Origin: Thermoflexales bacterium
Lineage (GTDB): Bacteria; Chloroflexota; Anaerolineae; B4-G1; DUEL01
DNA: 36,530 nucleotides
Direction of reading: 5' to 3'
Assembly: GCA_014360895.1 (NCBI GenBank)
Contig: JACIWQ010000022.1
Span: 1 to 36,530 of the forward strand
Shown piece by piece: positions 31,607-36,530 of the stretch. The stretch's first letter is position 1; the number at the start of each line of letters is the position of its first letter. Made by a program: the position numbers and the translations under genes. Under the pieces are notes generated by a model. The model was given only the letters and a program-made list of their open reading frames with translations, made no database searches and was not told where the DNA came from.

Positions 31607-32407
31607 GTGTTGCGTGCCCGCCTGCTCACGGCCCTGATTGCCCTTCCTCTTGTCATCGCCCTGATCCGGGTAGGGGGTATCGGGTTCTTCGCCCTTGTCC
31701 TCATCGTGCTGACGACGGCGGTGGTGGAATTTTGCCGCTTAATGGAAAAAGACCACTTCCGCCCGGCTTTGCCCTGGGCACTGCTCCTGCTATGGGTCCT
31801 GTTGCTGGACGCCCAGTTTCCCGGATGGGGGCTTTTCGGCCCTGGCCTCTCTCTGGCCCTGCTGGGTTCTCTGGCCTGGCAACTGGGGCACCGACAGGGG
31901 AAACCGGTGGCCGACTGGTCTCTGACCATCGCCGGAGCCCTCTATATCGGCTGGTGTGGGTGGCACCTCATCCGCCTGCGGAGCATGCCCGATGGCCTTT
32001 GGTGGGTGATGACCGTCCTGCCCGCCGTCTGGTTCGCCGATAGCGGTGCCTACTTGGTCGGCCGTACCTGGGGCCGCCACAAAATGGCCCCGACCTTGAG
32101 CCCGGGCAAGACCTGGGAGGGCTACGTCGGGGGAATCGTGATCGGGACTCTCCTGACCACCGGACTGGCAGCCCTCTGGAGCCTGGCCGCCGGCCCCAGC
32201 GGCCCCCGGGCCATAGACGGCGCCGGAATCGGCCTGCTGGTGGCCGTTCTTTCCCCGCTGGGTGACCTGGCCATCTCTATGGTGAAACGCCAGGTGGGGG
32301 CCAAAGATAGCGGCACCCTGTTTCCCGGCCACGGCGGCGCGCTGGACCGGATAGATAGCATTCTCTGGGCGGTGATCCTGGGATATTATTTCATCCTCTG
32401 GCGGTAA
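31607..32407 (+). CDS. cdsA: Phosphatidate cytidylyltransferase (CDP-diglyceride synthase)
   Basis: CdsA makes CDP-diacylglycerol from phosphatidate and CTP at the membrane. The 266-residue protein has six or more hydrophobic segments and a full C-terminal signature: SMVKRQVGAKDSGTLFPGHGG followed by ALDRIDS, including Lys, Asp and the HGG-x-x-DR core. I choose the GTG at 31607, which gives VLRARLLTALIALPLV, the usual family start, with GCGGAG 12 nt upstream. A TTG at 31595 also fits the frame but leaves the ribosome site abutting. dxr and rseP, which often follow cdsA, are absent. Confidence 0.92.
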   Translation: MLRARLLTALIALPLVIALIRVGGIGFFALVLIVLTTAVVEFCRLMEKDHFRPALPWALLLLWVLLLDAQFPGWGLFGPGLSLALLGSLAWQLGHRQGKPVADWSLTIAGALYIGWCGWHLIRLRSMPDGLWWVMTVLPAVWFADSGAYLVGRTWGRHKMAPTLSPGKTWEGYVGGIVIGTLLTTGLAALWSLAAGPSGPRAIDGAGIGLLVAVLSPLGDLAISMVKRQVGAKDSGTLFPGHGGALDRIDSILWAVILGYYFILWR

Positions 32408-32516
32408 CCCCAGACCCCTGAGAATGTAGCGCCGGCCGCCAGGAAAAGTTAGCATCATTGGGCTCCCGGACACCGGTGGCCTGAAACCTTGTACAATGCT
32501 CAAGGAGGTTTTTTTC

Positions 32517-32921
32517 ATGACCCAACACCTGGTCCGAGACATCTACCACAAAGGCGTCATCTTCTGCAAACCCGATACTCCCCTCCAGGAGGTGGTGCGG
32601 GTAATGGCCGATACCGACATTCACGCCATCATTGTCGCCGAAGGAGAGGGCACCCAACCCCTGGGCGTGGTCTCCCACACCGATGCCATTGCCCACTACG
32701 GGGAGGACCTGAGCCGGATTCGCGCGGCCGACGTCATGACCCGAGGCGTCGTCACCATCTCCAAAGACGCGCCGGTAGCCGAGGCGGCGAAGAAGATGCT
32801 GGAAAGCCGGATTCACCGCCTCTTGGTCGTGGATGAGGATGGCACCCCTCTGGGCATTCTCTCCACCACCGACATCATCCGCGATATGCGCGGTTCCAAA
32901 TGGGTCTGGTACATGGGGTGA
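32517..32921 (+). CDS. CBS-domain-pair protein
   Basis: Paired CBS domains bind adenosyl nucleotides and regulate partners. The 134-residue protein is little more than the two domains: CBS 1 (about 8-60, [24 protein letters not shown]) and CBS 2 (70-125, [23 protein letters not shown], then [24 protein letters not shown]). Both D and GI(L)ST features are intact. AAGGAGG precedes the ATG by 8 nt. Fructose-bisphosphatase follows after 4 nt, so the pair is translationally linked. I infer that it could sense the energy state and influence the bisphosphatase. No enzymatic domain is present. Confidence 0.9.
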   Translation: MTQHLVRDIYHKGVIFCKPDTPLQEVVRVMADTDIHAIIVAEGEGTQPLGVVSHTDAIAHYGEDLSRIRAADVMTRGVVTISKDAPVAEAAKKMLESRIHRLLVVDEDGTPLGILSTTDIIRDMRGSKWVWYMG

Positions 32922-32925
32922 GCCG

Positions 32926-33942
32926 ATGCCTGAGGAAATCATCACCATAGAACGGCATATCCTGGAGCAGGAACGGGCCTACCCGGAGGCCACCGGCGTC
33001 TTCACCAGCCTCCTCTACGACATCGCGCTGGCGGCCAAAATCATCGCCCGCGAGACCTCCCGCGCCGGTCTGGTCCAGATTCTCGGCCTGGCGGGCAAGA
33101 CCAACATCCAGGGCGAAGCGCAGATGAAACTGGACGTCTTCGCCAACCAGACCATCATCCGCATGAACTCCTACACGGGCCGTCTGGCGGTGATGGCTTC
33201 CGAGGAGGAACCGGACATCATCCCCATCCCCGAGGGGTACCCTACGGGCCGCTACGTTCTGGTCTTTGACCCGCTGGATGGGTCGTCCAACATTGATGTG
33301 AACGCCAGCATCGGCACGATTTTTGGCATTTATCGCCGCCGGACTTCCGGCGGGCCGGGGACAGTGGAGGATTGCCTTCAGCCAGGGCGAGACCTGGCGG
33401 CGGCTGGCTACATCATCTACGGCTCCAGCACCATGATGGTCTACACGACTGGCAACGGGGTCCACGGTTTCACCCTGGACCCGGGTGTAGGGGAGTTCCT
33501 GCTCTCCCATCCGAACATTCGGATCCCGGCCGAGCCCAAATACTACAGCGTCAATCAGGGCAATGAGAAGTACTGGAGCGAGGGCGTGCGGCGGTTTACC
33601 CGCTGGTTGCAGGGGATGGATGAGGAGAACCCCCGTAAGCCGCTCTCCGGGCGCTACATTGGCTCCCTGGTTGCCGACTTTCACCGCAATCTGCTGGAGG
33701 GCGGGGTCTTCTACTACCCCCAGGACTACAAGGACCCCAGCAAACCGAAAGGAAAACTCCGCCTCCTCTACGAGGCCGCCCCTCTGGCCTTCATCGCCGA
33801 ACATGCCGGAGGATACGCGTCCGATGGTCGGCGCCCCATCTTGGACATTGTCCCCGAGACGCTTCACCAGAGGACGGCGCTCTTTATCGGCAACCGGGAC
33901 CTGGTGGAGATGGCGGAAAAGTTTATCGCCTGCTATGGATGA
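32926..33942 (+). CDS. fbp: Class I fructose-1,6-bisphosphatase
   Basis: FBPase hydrolyses fructose 1,6-bisphosphate in gluconeogenesis or the Calvin cycle. The 338-residue protein has the metal site [12 protein letters not shown] at residues 115-126, NIQGE and MASEEE upstream, [33 protein letters not shown] for fructose-phosphate binding, and [20 protein letters not shown]. These are the marks of class I. The ATG is 4 nt past the CBS stop. AMP-inhibition residues cannot be judged here. A 171-nt gap separates it from rho. Confidence 0.95.
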   Translation: MPEEIITIERHILEQERAYPEATGVFTSLLYDIALAAKIIARETSRAGLVQILGLAGKTNIQGEAQMKLDVFANQTIIRMNSYTGRLAVMASEEEPDIIPIPEGYPTGRYVLVFDPLDGSSNIDVNASIGTIFGIYRRRTSGGPGTVEDCLQPGRDLAAAGYIIYGSSTMMVYTTGNGVHGFTLDPGVGEFLLSHPNIRIPAEPKYYSVNQGNEKYWSEGVRRFTRWLQGMDEENPRKPLSGRYIGSLVADFHRNLLEGGVFYYPQDYKDPSKPKGKLRLLYEAAPLAFIAEHAGGYASDGRRPILDIVPETLHQRTALFIGNRDLVEMAEKFIACYG

Positions 33943-34113
33943 CCCGGGGAACGGTTCGCCTGTGACCCGGGAAAACATTTTGGGATGGGCAACGAAAATC
34001 ACCGTGCGCCGCAACCGACGACAAGCGTCCCTTCTCACCCTCCCACCCTTCTCTGCCAGAGGGACAACCCGCCGCCAGGCGGATCGCCAGCAGATGGTAC
34101 AGGAGGCAGGTAA

Positions 34114-35508
34114 ATGTACGAAGAAGAGATACCGATGATGAAAGATACGGACGAGGAGGTAGCGGCTCCCACCCCCCGGGGGGAAGAAACACCGCGTGAG
34201 GTGGTCCCGGGTGTTCCGGCCGACATCCTGGAGATGGGGGTTCTGGAAGAGTGGACGCTCTCCGACCTTCGGGAACTGGCCCGCAAAATGGGGGTCTCCG
34301 GCTACAGCCGGCTGAAGAAAGAGGACCTGATCCTGCGCATCCTCCAGGCAAAGGCGGAGCGAGAGGGGCTGACCTTCCGGGGAGGCGTGCTGGAGATTAT
34401 ACCTGATGAAGGGGTGGGCTTCCTGCGGGGGCCCAATTATCTCCCCGGCCCGGAAGACGTCTACGTCTCCCAGTCCCAAATCCGGCGCTTCGGCCTGCGC
34501 AATGGCGACCTGGTCATCGGGCAGGTCCGGCCGCCGAAGGAGACCGAGCGGTGGTACAGCTTGCTGCGGGTGGAGACGGTCAACGGGATGGACCCGGAAC
34601 AGGCCAAGTTGCGCCCCCGCTTTGAGAAACTGACGCCCATCTTCCCCACCCGGCGGCTGGTCATTGAGACGGACCGGCACAACCTGACCACCCGTCTTCT
34701 CAGCCTGATCGCGCCTATCGGGAAGGGGCAGCGCGGCCTGATTGTCTCGCCGCCGAAGGCCGGAAAGACCACCGTCCTCAAGCACATCGCCAACGGCATC
34801 ACCGCCAACCATCCGGAGGTCCATCTGATGGTCGTCCTCATCGGCGAACGGCCGGAGGAGGTCACCGATATGGACCGGTCGGTGGAGGCAGAGGTCATCA
34901 GTTCCACCTTTGATGAACCGGTCCAGAACCACACCAAAGTGGCGGAGATGGCGCTGGAGCGGGCCAAGCGGCTGGTGGAGTGCAAGAAAGACGTGGTCAT
35001 CCTGCTGGATAGCATCACCCGGCTGGCGCGGGCGTACAACCTGGTCGTCCAGCCCAGCGGGCGTACCCTCTCCGGAGGTCTGGACCCGGCGGCCCTCTAC
35101 CCGCCCAAGAGTTTCTTCGGCGCGGCCCGGAACCTGGAAGAAGGCGGGAGTCTCACCATCATCGCCACCTGTCTGGTGGATACCGGCAGCCGGATGGACG
35201 ATATGATTTACGAGGAGTTCAAGGGGACGGGCAACATGGAACTCCACCTCAGCCGGCGGCTGCAGGAACGGCGCATCTTCCCCGCCTTTGACATTGAACG
35301 GTCGGGCACCCGCCGGGAGGAGTTGCTCCTGGAGCCGGATACGCTGCAGAAGGTCTGGCTGATGCGCAAGATGATCGCCCAGATGGTGGCGCCGCCGCCC
35401 GCCGGGGCCGGGTACGACCTGACCACGGTGACCGAGTCGGTGCTGCAGCACCTGGCCCGCACGCGCAACAACCGGGAGTTCCTGGACACGCTGAAAGAAG
35501 CGATGTAG
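34114..35508 (+). CDS. rho: Transcription termination factor Rho
   Basis: Rho is a hexameric RNA helicase. The 464-residue protein has an N-terminal helical domain ([23 protein letters not shown]), the RNA-binding cold-shock domain with [31 protein letters not shown] split over about residues 102-132, Walker A PPKAGKTT at 213-220 (Lys218), Walker [17 protein letters not shown], and the Q- and R-loop segment [20 protein letters not shown]. The first 35 residues are acidic and unlike the family norm. AGGAGG lies 7 nt before the ATG. The upstream 171-nt region shows no clear promoter. It converges on the hydrolase gene with only 13 nt between. Confidence 0.97.
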   Translation: MYEEEIPMMKDTDEEVAAPTPRGEETPREVVPGVPADILEMGVLEEWTLSDLRELARKMGVSGYSRLKKEDLILRILQAKAEREGLTFRGGVLEIIPDEGVGFLRGPNYLPGPEDVYVSQSQIRRFGLRNGDLVIGQVRPPKETERWYSLLRVETVNGMDPEQAKLRPRFEKLTPIFPTRRLVIETDRHNLTTRLLSLIAPIGKGQRGLIVSPPKAGKTTVLKHIANGITANHPEVHLMVVLIGERPEEVTDMDRSVEAEVISSTFDEPVQNHTKVAEMALERAKRLVECKKDVVILLDSITRLARAYNLVVQPSGRTLSGGLDPAALYPPKSFFGAARNLEEGGSLTIIATCLVDTGSRMDDMIYEEFKGTGNMELHLSRRLQERRIFPAFDIERSGTRREELLLEPDTLQKVWLMRKMIAQMVAPPPAGAGYDLTTVTESVLQHLARTRNNREFLDTLKEAM

Positions 35509-35521
35509 CGCGAGATTCTTC

Positions 35522-36280
35522 TTACGCTATAACCTCCAACCACTCCCGTATCGCGCCTGCCACCTGGTCCGGCTTTTCCAGCATCACCATGTGACCGGCC
35601 CCTTCCACCAGGACAAAGCGCGCGCCCGGGATGCGCTCGGCCAGCCACTGCCCGAACTTGGGCGGCGTCATCCGGTCCTCCGAGCCGGTGATGACCAGCG
35701 TCGGTGCCGCGATTTCCCCCACCCGCTCGCGGATGTCAAAGCGGTCGCATGCGGCGAAGTCCCCCCAAACGACCTGGGGATCCACGCGCGCCATCATCTG
35801 GCGGCCCCGGGCGACCATCGCGGGGTCGGCCTCCGGGCCCCATGCCCATTCGGTGATCAGGGCCACCGTCCCGCGCGCATCCTGCAAAATCCCGTCCAGA
35901 AGGACGGGCGCCACTCGCAACCGCGCGCCGGTACCCACCAGCACCAGTCCAGCGACCCGCTCGGGGGCCACCAGGGCCGTCATCTGGGCGATGGCGCCCC
36001 CCATAGAATGCCCCACCAGTATCCCGCGCGTGACCCCGATAGCGTCCATAAAGCGAACGACGTCGGCGGCGTAGTCCTCTATGCGCTCCCGGCCGGGCCC
36101 CTCCGACCGTCCATGCCCGGGCAGGTCCACCGCATAGACGGTGGCGCCGGGCAGGCGGCGCAGCGCGGCAGGCCAGTGGAGGTGGTTCCCACCTGCCCCG
36201 TGGATCAGGATCAGGGCGGGCCCTCCCCGCCCATTGACGGTGTAGAAAAGTGCCTGGTCTCCGATCTGAGCGAACGGCAT
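35522..36280 (-). CDS. Alpha/beta hydrolase
   Basis: A 252-residue hydrolase of the alpha/beta fold, in the 3-oxoadipate enol-lactonase / haloperoxidase-like group. The oxyanion strand [14 protein letters not shown] and [12 protein letters not shown] lead to the nucleophile GHSMGG (Ser92); the acid is Asp202 ([11 protein letters not shown]) and the base His230 ([12 protein letters not shown]). All three catalytic residues are in place. No signal peptide. GAGGAGG precedes the ATG. A palindrome (36295-36311) lies just upstream and might be an operator. The substrate is unknown. Confidence 0.9.
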   Translation of the reverse strand: MPFAQIGDQALFYTVNGRGGPALILIHGAGGNHLHWPAALRRLPGATVYAVDLPGHGRSEGPGRERIEDYAADVVRFMDAIGVTRGILVGHSMGGAIAQMTALVAPERVAGLVLVGTGARLRVAPVLLDGILQDARGTVALITEWAWGPEADPAMVARGRQMMARVDPQVVWGDFAACDRFDIRERVGEIAAPTLVITGSEDRMTPPKFGQWLAERIPGARFVLVEGAGHMVMLEKPDQVAGAIREWLEVIA

Positions 36281-36294
36281 GCGTCCTCCTCGTC

Positions 36295-36311
36295 AAGGTG
36301 ACGGTCACCTT
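36295..36311. repeat. Palindrome AAGGTGAC-G-GTCACCTT
   Basis: Perfect 8-bp arms about one centre base, 14 nt upstream of the hydrolase ATG. Closely related to the AGGTGAC-A-GTCACCT palindrome at 13692-13706. A dispersed intergenic element or an operator. Confidence 0.6.
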
Positions 36312-36372
36312 CTTGCAACTTGAAAAATTAATCCGGCAATCAGCCGTTTTTCGCCCTCATCCCTCCCCCGAC

Positions 36373-36502
36373 CCCCTCCCCTCGCCTCGGGCGAGCCCCA
36401 CGAGGCGAGGCCTCTCGGGCCGTGGCCTTCGGCGTGGCCCTCCTGCTCGCCTGCTTCGCTTCGCTCACAGTGACATTCTTCGGGGGCGGGCGAGGGGAGG
36501 GG
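36373..36502. repeat. Terminal repeat block with a 14-bp inverted repeat
   Basis: CCCCTCCCCTCGCC (36373-36386) and GGCGAGGGGAGGGG (36489-36502) are perfect inverted repeats about 100 nt apart. The interval contains CCTCGGGCGAGCC, CGAGGCGAGGCC and a TTCGCTTCGCTCACAGTGAC word. No gene is seen in the 250 nt after the hydrolase start. Confidence 0.55.
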
Positions 36503-36511
36503 AAATGGGTG

Positions 36512-36529
36512 GGGGTTTGCGGCGGGCGG
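36512..36529. repeat. Second copy of the GGGGTTTGCGGCGGGCGG element, cut by the window edge
   Basis: These 18 bases are identical to 26807-26824, the left arm of the bidirectional terminator. The rest of this copy is beyond the window, so whether it also forms a terminator cannot be seen. Confidence 0.6.
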
Positions 36530-36530
36530 C

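Noticed and set aside
32492-32497. TACAAT as a -10 box upstream of the CBS gene
   Set aside because: No -35-like box lies 16-18 bp upstream, and the start would fall on the ribosome site.
32875-35451. 858-codon minus-strand open frame opposite fbp and rho
   Set aside because: It covers two well-established genes on the other strand and has no recognisable domain.

Overview
The window is GC-rich chromosomal DNA, densely packed with genes on both strands, with a sharply less GC-rich patch near 3.0-4.4 kb. I infer a member of the Chloroflexota, probably Anaerolineae-like. The reasons are the Pro/Thr-rich linkers in surface proteins, the run rpsB-tsf-pyrH-frr-uppS-cdsA followed by CBS, fructose-bisphosphatase and rho genes, the sensor-kinase type, and short repeated intergenic phrases. 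This is pattern recognition, not a database result. No tRNA, rRNA, CRISPR array, insertion sequence or phage gene was seen.

Region 1 (1-12.5 kb, minus strand) reads in transcription order: mutS2, a MoaD/ThiS-fold protein coupled to an ArsA-type ATPase, a SWIM zinc-finger protein, hdrC, hdrB, a large lipoprotein, a small Cys-rich protein, hdrA and a CPBP membrane protease cut by the window edge. hdrA is interrupted by one in-frame TGA exactly where the family carries a conserved cysteine (DCSxC). A perfect 7-bp hairpin with a GGUC loop starts 20 nt after the TGA. I read this as a selenocysteine-containing HdrA, so the two half-length frames are one gene. The lipoprotein and small protein lie between hdrB and hdrA and have aberrant composition and repeat-rich borders.

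Region 2 (12.6-18.3 kb) holds a plus-strand zinc-type dehydrogenase that converges on a minus-strand group. That group comprises comM/yifB, an orphan DUF433 protein, a group II PLP decarboxylase and a threonine synthase-like enzyme.

Region 3 (18.4-26.6 kb, plus) is a cell-envelope and signalling block: a membrane sensor kinase whose phospho-acceptor His is Asn, a LysM anchor protein, a monoacylglycerol-lipase-like hydrolase, an SH3-like surface protein, a prepilin peptidase, a saccharopine-dehydrogenase-like oxidoreductase, a sortase and a small membrane protein. It ends at a strong bidirectional terminator. A gene-free spacer with several good hairpins follows, then a minus-strand LysW-like zinc ribbon with an unusually long acidic tail.

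Region 4 (27.4-35.5 kb, plus) is core information processing: rpsB, tsf, pyrH, frr, uppS, cdsA, a CBS-pair protein, class I fructose-bisphosphatase and rho. A convergent alpha/beta hydrolase and a repeat-rich tail close the window. Several promoters share one form: TTGCCG or a close variant, a 17-bp spacer, then GGTA(T/C)AAT-like -10 boxes.
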